Source: Ramazzottius varieornatus (taxonomy: Eukaryota > Tardigrada > Eutardigrada > Parachela > Ramazzottiidae). From it: a stretch of 64,000 nt of DNA. How positions within the stretch are numbered: position 1 is the stretch's first letter; each line of letters starts with the position of its first letter. Where the stretch lies: contig BDGG01000004.1 of assembly GCA_001949185.1 (NCBI GenBank), positions 1,420,278 through 1,484,277 of the forward strand, in the 5' to 3' direction. The notes under the pieces were generated by a model. The model did no database searches and was not told the DNA's origin. It saw only the letters and a program-made list of their open reading frames with translations. Below, in pieces: positions 1-11,394 of the stretch. The position numbers and the translations under genes are program-made.

Positions 1-2
1 GT

Positions 3-356
3 CCAGCATGCAGAGCCCCTGGCTGTGAAGCTGAGCGTGAAACCCTGTCCCATGTCCTTGGGTCTTGCCACAAAGGTAACTTGCTGCGGAATGCCAGACA
101 CAACAAGATACGGACAATGATCGCGGAAGCGTTGCGCGGAAAAGATGGCTTGGAAGTGTACGAGGAAGTGCCCTGTATCGCAGAGAACGACAGTTCGCGA
201 CGCGTCGACATCATCATCATCGACCGAGGGAAGAGCCAAGCCTGGATCGTGGATCCGATAGTACGGTACGAGGGCGGAGACCAACAAGCTACAGAAGTCG
301 ACAATGAAAAGAAAAGGATCTGCGAGCCTTGTGTTCGAGACCTGAAAAGAAAGTAG
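3..356 (+). mobile_element. 3' end of a non-LTR retrotransposon with restriction-like endonuclease (R2/NeSL-type)
   Basis: The open frame enters from the left edge and stops at 354-356. It shows a zinc-knuckle-like C-x3-C...H...C arrangement (CRAPGC at bases 9-26, then SHVLGSC), followed by RHN and a PD-(D/E)xK-like region: VDIIIID, then WIVDPIVRYEG about 12 residues later. This order (CCHC, RHN, then D...DP..RYE) is the established C-terminal signature of site-specific non-LTR elements such as R2, R4 and NeSL, whose endonuclease nicks target DNA to prime reverse transcription. Only the last ~118 codons are inside the window, so the reverse transcriptase lies to the left, if present. The 3' UTR probably continues past 356, but I see no poly-A tail or clear end. 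Confidence 0.8.
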
Positions 357-1035
357 AGTACGAAGTGGAAGTGATCGGCCTCTACGTGGGAGCTCTGGGA
401 ACCATCTCCAGATTTTTTGTAGATTTTTGTAGTCTTTTTTCCCTGCCCAAAGATCTGATGAATCGTGTTTTGATATCGGAATTAAAAGGTTCGTGTAGTA
501 TTTTACATAATCATCTCTACAGCCAGCAGCCCGTTACAGCGGTCTGATTGTGATAATTTAACCTCGTTTTTCTACTGTTCAGAATATTCCAAATGTCTCT
601 CTGTTTGATACCTAAAGGCTGATCCTAGCTTACAGTGTCCACGTGGCAAACCAAGGGTGTTGGTCTGTGCAAACTTCACAATAAAGTTTGATTCGTCATG
701 AGTGACGTACGTGAATTTCGAGAGAGTATACAGTAGCGGTGCCTTTTGGTGCCTTTTTTCCACCTTAGAGCCTCTCTAATAAACGAGCCTCTCTAATAAA
801 CGCCTTCCGCAAGATGGAAAAGGTGCCGTAAAATACTGCAGGGTGCCCTTGATATAGTTGACTGAATTTCTGGTCATGATTACTCGGAACGCAAAAGTCT
901 AGCGCGAGTATGACTCGATCAGGCGTGATTGGGATGTAAAGCAAGCTCGTGTACTAGCGGCCACTTTGCTGCTGTGATTCAGCAGTTTTGAATTTTGACT
1001 GGCTGTGGGCGGTGCATCTGCGGGGAAACAAGTTT
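357..1035. other. Intergenic stretch, with a short tandem duplication
   Basis: No convincing coding region. It probably contains the 3' UTR of the retrotransposon. At about 769-806 the 18-base unit gagcctctctaataaacg occurs twice in direct tandem, and just before it ggtgcctttt is repeated at about 738-757. Nothing else is recognisable. Confidence 0.5.
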
Positions 1036-1653
1036 AGTGCTGGCAAAAATACGATAAAATTCGATACGATATTTTTCGATACAATATCGGCGGATATTTT
1101 ATCGCGGTCTTCGATATTCATTCGATATCGATATTTCGATACGACATTTTTCCGTTACCGTGTTTTCGATACACGGTATCATATCGCATCGATATACCGA
1201 TATTTCTGGAATTTTAATTTTTCGGAATTCCATTGGTCCAAGCCCAAAAACTCAAGAAGCCGATTTCCTTATGAAGTTTTACTAAGATCGAAAGCGTCGG
1301 ATGCAGCAAAGACATGATTATACCAAGACTTCAAACACATGGAAACTTGGACAGAATTAATACCAGAACCGAATGGGTGGAGTGTGCTCGGTACACCATG
1401 GCCAAAACCAAGTTTTGAAATCAACCATGGTCTTCCGTAAACGAGATATCACTGGCGAGTTTGACATCCAGCAAAATACCGATATATCGAAAATATATCG
1501 ACATGGTGCGATACGATATTGCTGAATATTTCATTGCATTATTCGATACGAGTTTCATATTGATATTTTCGATACGATATCTGCCGCATGATTTATCGCA
1601 AAGATTCGATATAATTCGACACGATATCGGTATAACGTATCGTTGCCAGCACT
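1036..1653. mobile_element. 618-bp TIR element with internal CGATA/TATCG-rich arrays (MITE-like)
   Basis: The ends are inverted copies: AGTGCTGGCA at 1036-1045 and TGCCAGCACT at 1644-1653. The similarity extends inward (…AATACGATA on the left against TATCGTT… on the right). Two blocks, about 1048-1205 and 1475-1640, are full of near-palindromic motifs such as TCGATA, CGATATC and ATATCG; a more ordinary 250-bp core lies between. Two open frames cross it, but they are simply translations of the repeats. The terminal sequence is hAT-like at best. I cannot see an 8-bp target-site duplication, so the superfamily is uncertain. It was probably non-autonomous. Confidence 0.65.
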
Positions 1654-2085
1654 AAGTCGGTAGCTCAAGGTAGTTTGTCAATCGAACCCTAGTTCTGTTT
1701 TGCTCCAATCAATCGAACACACTCAATCTACCAACCTCAAGGCTGCGAATCGCAAACTCGTCAACGTTATATTCTCCAGAGTTAAGTATTTCAGACTTCA
1801 GAGTTCAGACTTCCCGTTGAAACATTCAAACTTCTTCTCATCCTCGATCTCCGAATCTGTTCTCTTTTCTGGAAGAAGCTAACTCAGGACGGTAAATCGT
1901 AGTAAGAGATCTCCGTAGTGGCGGGAATAAGCGACAACATTGCGGCCGACTTTCGTTTCAGCGATTAGACGTGTGATCATAGCAGCTGGACGGAAGTCGG
2001 GATTACCTTTATACCGGAAGTTCATCTTCGGAATCGGAACAGTATCTGTTTTCGCACCGGCTCGAAGTGTCGTATACCGAGAAGG
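1654..2085. other. Upstream region of importin-11
   Basis: Intergenic region holding the likely promoter and 5' UTR of the importin-11 gene that starts at 2086. No clear TATA box or other element is recognised. Confidence 0.5.
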
Positions 2086-5000
2086 ATGGAGGTAGAAGCT
2101 TCGCTCACTTCGAGCCAGGCGTTTATAGCTCCGCAGGAAGATCTGAATCTGCCACACCTGACTGACGCTCTACGGCTATGTACGGATGGCTTGAATCCCG
2201 ACAAGGTCCAAGCCGGGGAACGTATCCTCCAGATGTACATCAACAACAAACAATTCCTCACCGCTCTCGTAGCTGTTCTAACGGACGATGCGTTGCCCAA
2301 CGATGTTCGGACGATGGCAGCTATCTTGTGTCGCAACAACATTGAAAAGTTCTGGCGTGCTGGACCACTTATGCTGGACGAGAAGGATAAGAGAAACGTC
2401 CGCAACCGTATGTTCTTCGCTTGCTTTGCCTTTCCTGCAACCCAGGTAGGCGTTCATAGGCTCCGTTGTAGACTTAAACGTTGAAGCTTTATTGTGAAGT
2501 CCGTATTGTTATAGGCCACCAACCAGTTGCTAGCAGGTGTCGGAAAGATCGCCCGGTTTGACTTCCCTCGTACATGGCCAACACTGATTGACGAAATCGG
2601 CTGCAAGCTCGCGGTGGACGACGAAGAAGTCAAGTTCAAGTCGCTGAAGTTGCTGCATGAGAGCACCAAGGAATTGGCTACGAAGAGGATGCCCGCCGAC
2701 CGGAAAGCTTTCTGTGAAGTACATAATGTTTATGAAGAGTCTGCAATTTGCCTTACTTGCATCTCGTTTCCGCAGATGTCCACCAATATATTTTCTCCAG
2801 TGACCACGGTCTTCCATGGTACTCTATCTTCTGTTCTGAGTGGTCCCATTACAGGAGACTTCGTTCGGTACAACCTACATGTTCGTCAGTGTCTCTACGC
2901 CGCCAAAGTTCTCCAGACGCTAATGATGCACGGAATCCGCGAGTATACAAAGTTCGCGCCGTTCAGTGACTACTGGTCTTCAATCGCAAATGGAAACGTG
3001 ATCGCCAGTCTGCTCTCTTGGGCGGTCAACCTGGAAAACCAGGAAGAAATCAATCAGGATTTCAGCGAAGTCATCCGATTCATCCGCAAAATTGCGGTCA
3101 GAATACAACAGACGGTAGGCTCATAACAGCTTCTTCATTTTGTTTACCAAGACAATAGTTGCAACCTATGGCGCTTTGCAGATCCTGTCGATGATGGAAG
3201 AACATCCTCTATCAATGGCGCCGCACCTGTTGCCTCTTATGAGACAGATAATACCGCTTGCATTTGGAGAATCGGGGCAGTTGAATCTTCCGGAGCGCTC
3301 TGTCGTTACGGCCATGAATATTATCAAAGTATTTCACTCAGAACAAGAATACCGTATCCGCGATGGTAAGGTTTGCGTCAGCAACAAGTCTTCACTTCGT
3401 TAATGTTTTACATAATGTCAAATGACAGCTTTTGAAGTCCGAAGCGTTCTGCACCCCCATACTGAATTTTTTTCTTGCAGAGAAACCTGGTGTATACGAC
3501 CATATTCGTGCGATCCGATCTGCATACTTCAACCAAGGAAACATTCTCCAGATGATCGAGCAGCTGATCACCAGGCACTTGTTGCTCACACAGAGCGATC
3601 TCGACAGAATAGGAACCGACTCCGAGGAATATGGTAATGCCGGTACACAAAAGTTTCGCCTCGCATGTTAACGAACGTAGCAATATTGGCGGTCCTGCTT
3701 TGCGCGAGGTAACATCGATTGTTTGTTTACCAGCCAATGAGATCGACGGATTTGAAGACTGGAAGTTTAGTCATCGTGCTTCTGCCGAGGCACTCCTGAC
3801 GGCACTATGTTACAGCAACCAGGACATTAGCGCCACAAAGTAAGTGAAGGTACTCGGAGGTTTTTGCAGAATGCTGTACTGTGCGTTCTGGTCACTCGTA
3901 CTGATGTTTGGTGGAGCTGTATTTGGCGGCGTTTTCAGGATACTCAGTTTGGTGACCGCGGCTACAACGACTCCCGGAGTAGCAACTCTCTTCAAGGAAG
4001 CAGTTTACTTAGCTGCCGGCATTGCTGCCTTCCACCTCTTCGATATGCTTGACTTCGACCAACTCTTTCGTAACCACCTTTGGGTGGAGTTCCAGGACAA
4101 GTCGAACGGGTATGGCAGCTTTTTCAGTAAGGCTTTCATTCTTACAGGAGCACCATTGAGTAACGGAAACTCTTGATTTTAGAAATATAGTCATTCGACG
4201 TCGAATAGTTTGGCTCGTGGGCACATGGTCCGCTGTCAGAATGTCCGATGAGTCTCGTGCGGCAGTTTTTCAACTGCTCGTTGACGCTATGACACCCAAA
4301 GAACACTTGTCCGTCCGCCTTATGGCGGCCAAGTCCGTCAAGTCCTTCGTCGATGTCTACGAGTTCCGCGTCGAAGACGTTACACCTGTCGCCCCAGCCC
4401 TTTTCGACTGTCTTTTGCAGCTCATTACAGAATGTTCCTCAGATGATAGCCGACTCACCATCCTGAGCTCGCTAAACATCGCTCTGGAACGGATGGAGGC
4501 GCAGGTCCGTGACTTCCTTCATCGACTTCCGGCCACGCGTTCGTCATATATCATGTATATCATTTACATATCATCACAGATTGGCTGGGATTGTTCGCTC
4601 TTTCTAGGTCGCGCCATTTTTGTCCAAGGTCCTCGAATGCCTCATGTCCTTATGGAAAGAATCTTCTGAGAGTCATCTGATTCAGTCTGGTGTGGTGTCA
4701 GCCATTAAGATGACGGTACACGCGCTGCGTCGGGAAGCTGCAAGCATAGAGCCGTTCGCTTGCGAACTCATAGCGGTCAGTACCGACCTCTCCAATCCAC
4801 ACAGTATTCATCTTCTCCAGGACGGCCTCGAACTATGGAACATGCTCCTGCAGCACAGCCAGCAAGCGACACCGAACCTGCAAAAACTCCTAGTAGAACG
4901 ACTTCCGCAACTACTGGAAGTCACCTCAGAGAACATGGCGTTGGTGATGGATATTGTCGAGAACTGCATCTTGATCGCACCCGACTTGGTCTTCGCGGGA

Positions 5001-6979
5001 TTCTTCGACAACTTCGTCAGTTGGGCCGCTGTCACTATCCCTACGGTTAAAGACGAAGGTTCTCACCGAGTTTTCGAGTCTTTATGACCTTTCACATCTC
5101 AAGGGAAAAACCGAAGGAAGTTTTCACGCATTTGCATACCCTCTGTCATGATACTCGTGTGGACTTGTGTATGCAGGCTTATGATGGTTAATTACCTTGT
5201 ATCTGCACGTACCCGCATACCCGTTTGAAACGACAAAAAGGCAGCAAGGTGTATGCAAGTGCTCGATTGTGAGCTACATTGGCTCACACACGTTTTACTT
5301 CCTTCCTTTACATACAGTAAACTAGTATTCTCTTTGTTTCAAGGTTTGGACTTGATTATCAAGGTTCTGGACTACGCTGTGCAAGTCTGCCAGGCTTCGG
5401 CTGTCCCAAAGATGACCTCTGTGTTGGCGGTGCTGATATCGACTCTACCGAGTGATGGTAACTGTTCCTTCGGCCTGAAGATGGGGTTCCTAGCAAGATG
5501 CCTGTACTACAACTTCCCGGCCTTCACACCAGCCTTCACGGCGGTTGCGGAAGGTTCCAACAACCAGACGAACGCTGTGCAAGTCTTTCATGAGTTTATG
5601 ACGCTGTGGATGGACCAGATAAACTGGATATCGAAGCTGGAAAGAAAGAAACTGTGCGCTTTGGCCTTCATGAACATGCTGGTCCTCAACCCAGAGTGAG
5701 TTCCGAACCGTTCAGTTCCTTTCACAATAATATCAAATCGTTTCCTGGCTGGATGCTCAAAGGGACGGGTGTTACCGCAGCAGGTTAGGGTAACTTCAGG
5801 CTTAATCAAGAGCCTGACTCGAGAAGTGGGACTCTGTCCTTTTGGTTTCGGAGGAAGGTTTTTCTAAATTCACGGGGATATCACGTGACCTGGCCGTCGG
5901 GCTGCTCCGGGAACGTGCGGGTTGTAATCCGGTTGAAAAGTTGCTGTAGGGGCCAATTTGTTCACGGGTTAGTGTTTTTTGACATTGGTTCGGGTTTTCG
6001 GTCACGTGATCTCTGGATCTCGTTCCCTATGGGGAATTCGCGATCGAGCGAAGCAAAGTGTTTTTGTTAAAGGATGAGAATCTGAGTAAATCTAACCGGT
6101 TCTTTTTGGATGGATGGGTGGAACACAAAGTAATCTTGCCCGCGCCTTCTTAAGCCTTAAATTAAATATGGATCGGAACAAAAATATTCAAGATTGCTTT
6201 GCCGGCAAATGACTTGAGCATGGTCGCTTTCCCCTTTCCCAAGTGGCGCACGCTTTCAGCCGATAAGAACGGAAACATGCGCCACTTGAGGCAATGATCG
6301 TGTTTGATCATTTACAAAGTTCCATTTGTTCGATTGTCCCTGGTCCCGACTTACCGCTTGTGTCTTTCAGTCTGATGGCACCGCACTTCGCCGGAATCGT
6401 CTACGGGATCATCGAAGTCGTTGGGGAACTCTCGGACTATCGTCCTGGTGGAGGTGACGCTGACAGCAGCTTGGGCGAGTATGACATTCTCAACCTGAGT
6501 AATGAGGATGCGGGTCTGTCGGATGGCCTGTCGAAGTCCTTGATGATGACTGGGTCGTTTGACGAGATTCGAAGGCACGATCTTCGAATTCACAATATCT
6601 GTTTCAATAACGACATATCGAAAGTCATGAAGGAGAAGTGGAGAGAACTGATAGGTAAAACTGGTGACGCTTTTGTGCAGCAGTTGTGGAACACGCTGGA
6701 CAGTGACTCCAGTGCAAAGTTCAAGGTGATAGTTGGTTGATTTTGTTACTGTTTGGGATCTGAGTATACTGAGAGTACGCTGCTTACGTTCTACTGCAAA
6801 CTGTGACTTCGTAACTGCTGAAACAAAATTTGTTTTTTCTCGAAATTACGATTGTATTGGTTTTCGTTTGACAGAATTTACTGTAGCTGGTACTTCCGGC
6901 TTGAAATTTTTACGAATGCCCTAACAATTTTTTCCTTACTATATTGGAGAGAATCATCGAATCTTACAACTGGAGATGA
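2086..6979 (+). CDS. IPO11: Importin-11 (karyopherin-beta nuclear import receptor), 12 exons
   Basis: Coding exons: 2086-2445, 2515-2718, 2776-3114, 3182-3365, 3481-3633, 3734-3839, 3939-4109, 4183-4504, 4608-5058, 5344-5695, 6371-6725 and 6950-6979, giving about 1008 residues against roughly 975 in vertebrates. All joins keep phase. Family matches run the whole length: VRTMAAILCRNNIEKFW and IARFDFPRTWPTLI in the N-terminal importin-beta region (within residues ~80-140), ATKRMPADRKAF next, AVYLAAGIAAFHLFD and IRRRIVWLVGTW in the middle, and LLQDGLELW further on. IPO11 carries E2 ubiquitin-conjugating enzymes and ribosomal protein L12 into the nucleus in a Ran-dependent way (family knowledge). 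Most introns are 55-120 bp; intron 10 (5696-6370) is longer and carries a MITE at about 6199-6318. The exon 9 donor (GTTCTC at 5059) and exon 8 donor (GTCCGT at 4505) are weak, so those edges are the least certain. Confidence 0.9.
6199..6318. repeat. Palindromic MITE family, copy 1 (importin-11 intron 10)
   Basis: Inverted core CCCAAGTGGCGCAC (6237-6250) … ATGCGCCACTTGAGG (about 6277-6291) around a short spacer containing CAGCCGATAAGAAC. The outer arms (GGCAAATGA on the left, TGATCATTTACAAA on the right) are degenerate. It belongs to the same family as copies near 10853, 40436, 41049, 43212, 45712 and 47385. Confidence 0.7.
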
Positions 6980-7118
6980 CTTCCGTGTTCTCGCCAGAGA
7001 TCTTTGGTGGTCTGTTCATATATAGGGAAACTTGCTGTTTGGCAACTGAAGGCGCAGGGTGGATACTTCGATATCAGCTCTGGTTGTCGAGATAAGAGGA
7101 TTCTCCATCCTTCATACT

Positions 7119-9054
7119 ATGACAGTACCCACTATGACGGGTGGAAGTGTTAAGTTATCCGATAACAGTGAGAGAAGGACTGGTCCATCGGAGGGCGGTA
7201 AAGGAGCCATGGCACGGCTCGTACTGCAACACATGCAGGCTCCAGAGTCCTTCGCGAACATGTCGGAAACAGATCTGGCTCTGGGTATTGATCCAAGACA
7301 GACCTCGACCGGTAGGGCCAAAGGCGGAAGTCAGCCATCGACTTCCCGTATGGACAAGATAGGAGCGTACGAGATGAAGCGAGATTTCCACAAGGACCAG
7401 GATTATTTGCTGCATCGTCTGAAGAAGAAGGATGTCTACGTGTAAGTGAGTGTGGTCTGCAGCGTTGAAACTGTAAACAGTTCATGACTTTCTGCTTGCA
7501 GAAGAGTACCAGCGACCACGGATGACCATATCACCCGAGCCTCGAGGTTGATTGAGGCGGAGCGAATGGTAATAGAGGTGGACGAAGCGCTGCGATCGGT
7601 GAAGGATGATTTCGCAGCCGAAATGGATCGATGCTTGAAGCGCAAGAATGATTCGTCCCGGAAGAATGAAGCTCTTATGGAAGCAACCCGAAACTTTTCT
7701 GCTTTTATCGAGGTACTTCACTTTCTCAGTACTTTCGAGTTTAGTTCGCAATACCACTGCACAGTACTTGGCCTTGTCTTGAGCGAGATCAACTGGTAAG
7801 CGTTTTTCGGATGGCCAGAAAAACGATAGCTGGATTGATTACAACACAAAGAAAGCGGAACAAGAGGAGGAACTGACTCGTGGTCATTTACAGGAAAGTT
7901 CAAAGTAGGCTTAACGATGTTGTGGGTTGCGGCTCAACCTGCTTACGTGTCCGCAATGTCAAAAATGTACCGTGAATTTTTCTGTCCTGTGTGTAGGTTG
8001 TTGGAGCTTCAGAAACAGGAACTTAAAAAACGAGTGCTGTTGAGAGCAAGACGGTTCGCACGGAAGCAGTACAAAGAGTTCTTGGATCAACTGTTGAAAA
8101 ATGCTTCCGGTGACGTAAGGTTTGACATCTCGTAAGGCGGCTCCTTCCGAATGCAAACGAGTCGCAAGGTGTTAACGGGGGAAAGTGAAGAACTGCGTTG
8201 GTTTCTTTAGTACAACGACCAGGAACATTTTGTAGCGGAAGTCGAACAATGGCTATCAGCCGTGGCAGTTGCGAATGACAGCAAGGACCTGCACGACAAA
8301 GCGGAAGCCGATCTGGTGAACCTTCAACATCAGCTCTCCATCGTAAACGCCGCTCGATTGCAGAGTTTTGGAATTTCAAAACTACAGTTGAGAACTGACT
8401 TGCACCGCGTTTATTTTAGGAAATTAAAGCCAGCCTGGAGAACGATGAAGCGAAAGTGAAGGATCTCGAGCTGTTGAAAGCATCACTACACGCAAAGATA
8501 ACATCCACGGAGAAAGTACTCAACGACCTCGAAACCCAGCAGGATGTCGATGTCCGGCGTTACATGGACCTGCGGAGGTGAGCACTGCGAACCTCTCTAC
8601 TCTAACCTTCTCACTATGTTTCTGCTTTCCGGCTTTGATAACAGTCGTTTTAGTAATGTACGTGGAGTGTATGCGGAAGCTTGTAAGCTTCAAGGAAACG
8701 AGATGGCAGAAACCGACTTGACTTTGCAACAGCAGCTGCAAATGGTCAGTTTTATACGTCCACCGTATACGTCCGCCCTATTATTCCATGAAAGGTCTAG
8801 AGTTTTTGTCCTATGTTTTGTTGCTTTCTTAGGTCAAGCAAACGCTGTCTGATACGCAGATCATTAACACGACCACCGGTCACGTCTTTGGCAAGTCCGA
8901 CAAAGGCCGGAAAGGTAGCACTGTGGAGGAAAAGCTGGACACAGTGACGTCACTAATTGGTTCCGGCTTTTTCCGCCATCTGCCATACAAAGTCTTGCTG
9001 AAACCGCTTCCGCTCATTCGACTGCCAATGTCCGTCCAAAGGCAGTCACAATGA
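7119..9054 (+). CDS. DUF4200-type coiled-coil protein, CFAP100/CFAP73-like, 8 exons
   Basis: Exons: 7119-7441, 7502-7712, 7819-7904, 7997-8114, 8211-8342, 8420-8577, 8654-8744 and 8833-9054, about 446 residues, with all phases consistent. The protein is charged and helical. Residues ~108-210 fit the DUF4200 pattern of CFAP100/CCDC37: a long helix, then NFSAFIEKNDS (compare MFDEFLKEND in the family), then KKAEQEEEL, and KQYKEFLDQLL where CFAP100 has YKDFLYKL. The C-terminal part (VRGVYAEACKL…LQQQLQ) resembles the CFAP100 tail helix more loosely. CFAP100 and CFAP73 form the MIA complex that regulates inner-arm dynein in motile cilia and sperm flagella. It is shorter than human CFAP100 (about 611 residues). 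The start at 7119 lies only 140 bp after the importin-11 stop; a second ATG at 7134 is also possible. CFAP100 rather than a related DUF4200 protein is inference. Confidence 0.6.
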
Positions 9055-9898
9055 TAGTCTTGTGAGAAGTCGCTGTTTACAGTGTTTACGAGGGTGATGT
9101 GTGTTTGTTTAACTTTAACCGGATTAATGATGTGTTAAAAACGGTCGTTTCTGCTTTGAGATGCTGTCACAGTTTGAAGCGCGGCGGCGGCTGTGTCACG
9201 CCTAGTCAAAAATTTGCCGATAATGAGATACCAAACATGCGGCTGTTTAGAGGCTACGCAAGTGACAGAGAGTATCCTTATTGATGAAATCACTAACCCG
9301 TCCATATGTTTGGCAGGCAAGAGGACTTTCGGGCGCTTAACCACGACATGCGCTGTGCAAGGATGACGCCGAAAGCTGTCACACTTGCAACGGAGCGCAT
9401 CGTTCGTTCAGTGTCCATTTCCACTTTAGTGATGCTCAAAGGCAGATAACAACCTCTAACAAGGCATCCGTCATTACAGCGGCAAGCTGCGTAATATGGA
9501 GGGTCGTTTATGGTTAATCAAGAAAGAATCTGTATTGACGGTCGCTCATCATTAGAACCATTAAAAATAAGATCCACTTTGGCAATCATCATTCATTGCC
9601 TCCATTCCAATCATTTAAACTAGGCACAGATAACTGTCCACAAACACACCATGTCCATTACCCAGCTGATCGACACGCAAGGCAGCCATTCATTTCAAGA
9701 AATTGCTCCATTTTGCATCCGGTGATACTTTAAACGCCAAGAATTAAAACCACATTTACCCACGTTACTCGTCACTGTGTTTGTCACTCGAAATTCCAGT
9801 AACACGCTCTCATCGGAGCCTTAATTCACTTTTGAACCGCAGTATTCGCTCCAGGAAAGGCCTCTGGAACCTATTGTGGACCTTGGCTGTTCAGCGCT
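9055..9898. other. Intergenic region upstream of the first homeobox gene
   Basis: No coding region recognised. It is moderately AT-rich with several ATTA/TAAT cores, as expected for developmental regulatory DNA, but no specific element can be defended. It probably holds the promoter and 5' UTR of the homeobox gene at 9899. Confidence 0.4.
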
Positions 9899-11394
9899 AT
9901 GGAGGACGGAAACGCCGATGGGACGAGTCTGAGCGAAAAACCAGTTGACTATTCAAAGGCCAAGTTTTCGATTGACTTCCTGCTTGAAAAAGCACCTTGC
10001 CATCATCCACCAAAAGCCTCGTCATTCGGAAAGGATGCCGAACCCAGCACGGCCGGTGGTTGCGATGTCTCCGACCACGGTTACGGACCATCCGTCATGG
10101 AAGACCTCCACACCGCTCGATCAGGTATGTGAAACGTCTTCCCCGAGATGCGTGAAGTTCTTGTGTTGAATTCGTCGTCAGTACTTTGATTGAAACGTAA
10201 TAAATTTTCGCGCGCAGCCGTCACGGCGTATGTGCCGTATGTAGGCAGGGCTATGCGGGAGTATACGTAAGTATGTGATGCACAGGCCGAGTTTCTGTTG
10301 AAAGGTCATGATGTTTTTTCCGTTTAGAAGTCCCGTCGCATATTCGTATTCGGTGTAGATTTCCCTTCTAACTTCAGTCCTTCTCTGTCGGGATTCTAGA
10401 CACGCCAGATTCGGAAGACCATGGCGAAACATACTTGGAAAGGTCCGGTAATCCTCTTCTGTCACATGACGAACGACGAAAGCGTCCACGCACCGCTTTC
10501 ACCGCAGCACAGATCAAAACCCTAGAAGCTGAGTTCGACGTCAACAAGTACCTTTCGGTCGCGAAAAGAATCGAGCTCTCCAAGGTGTTGGGACTTACAC
10601 AACAGCAATTGAAAGTCTGGTACCAGTAAGTGAACAACTCTGACGTTAGTTCACAATCACCCCTTTGTGAGCCATCATAATGCGGATCGAAATCTAGTCT
10701 TACACCGGATTTCATGACCCCACTCTTGTCCCACAATAGCAGGGCTTCGAGGTTTTACTCATTGCTCTTTAAGTTTTTGTATATCAGCAATATTGGATGA
10801 TATAGTTAAGATTTCCAGTCCATTCTTGGTTCAGATTTCAGCTAATTTGAACTGGGACGTGGGCAAACCATCTCAACCAGACCGCTTTCCCAAGTGGCGC
10901 ACACATCCAGCCAATGACAAAGAAATGTGCGCCACTGCAGAGGAGGTTCTGGTTCAGTTTAGCTGCCCACAAGCGATTGTTTGTCACTGGCCGAATTCCT
11001 ATCATTACATTTCCCATTTTTTCGAAGGAATCGGCGGACAAAATGGAAGCGCAAATATGCCAACGATCTGGAGAGCATGGCGCAGCAGTACTATAGCTCC
11101 TTGGGTATATCGGGATCGCGGCCGATGCTGATTGGCGATCGATTGTGGATCTTCAACACACCACAAGAGACTGGTGGCGCCTTTCCTAGAGGCATGTTGG
11201 GTTCCCCGAACGGCCCACCTCTTGCCCTCCCGAACTATCCGATTTCCTCATCCGTCAAGAACGGTTCTGCATTCCGTCCTACTTTCGGCCTCTTTCCCGG
11301 CTCCGCCACGCCGATGCAGCCCTGCGTTGCTGTTAACCACCCAAAGTTCTCTCCATCTCAAGCGACTCTGGAGTCTCCTCGACCATCGGAGTAG
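9899..11394 (+). CDS. ANTP/NK-like homeobox transcription factor (Bar-class-like), 3 exons
   Basis: Exons: 9899-10124, 10400-10625 and 11028-11394, about 272 residues. Residues ~24-30 contain FSIDFLL, an eh1 motif of the type that recruits the Groucho co-repressor. The homeodomain begins at [12 protein letters not shown] in exon 2 and ends in exon 3. Helix 3 reads QQLKVWYQ/NRRTKWKRK: Trp48, Tyr49 (typical of Bar-class domains), Gln50 and Asn51 are all present. An intron splits codon 50 (CA/G). After the domain comes KYANDLESMAQQYYSSLG and a Pro/Ser-rich tail. The exact orthology group is not recognised: BarH, Barx, Nedx or another NK-like family are all possible and need a tree. Its neighbour 3.3 kb downstream is engrailed. 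Intron 2 hosts a MITE (about 10853-10971). Confidence 0.85.
10853..10971. repeat. Palindromic MITE family, copy 2 (homeobox intron 2)
   Basis: Left arm TGGGACGTGGGCAAAC… (10853 on), inner arm CCAAGTGGCGCACA, spacer with CAGCCAATGACAA, then TGTGCGCCACTG and TCTGGTTCAGTTTAGCTGCCCAC on the right. The two halves are largely reverse complements. It sits 56 bp upstream of the exon 3 acceptor. Confidence 0.8.

Noticed and set aside
988-1655. Two open frames rich in YRYF/DTI-like residues
   Set aside because: They are translations of the CGATA-type repeats in the inverted-repeat element; residue bias follows the repeat, with no domain or start context.
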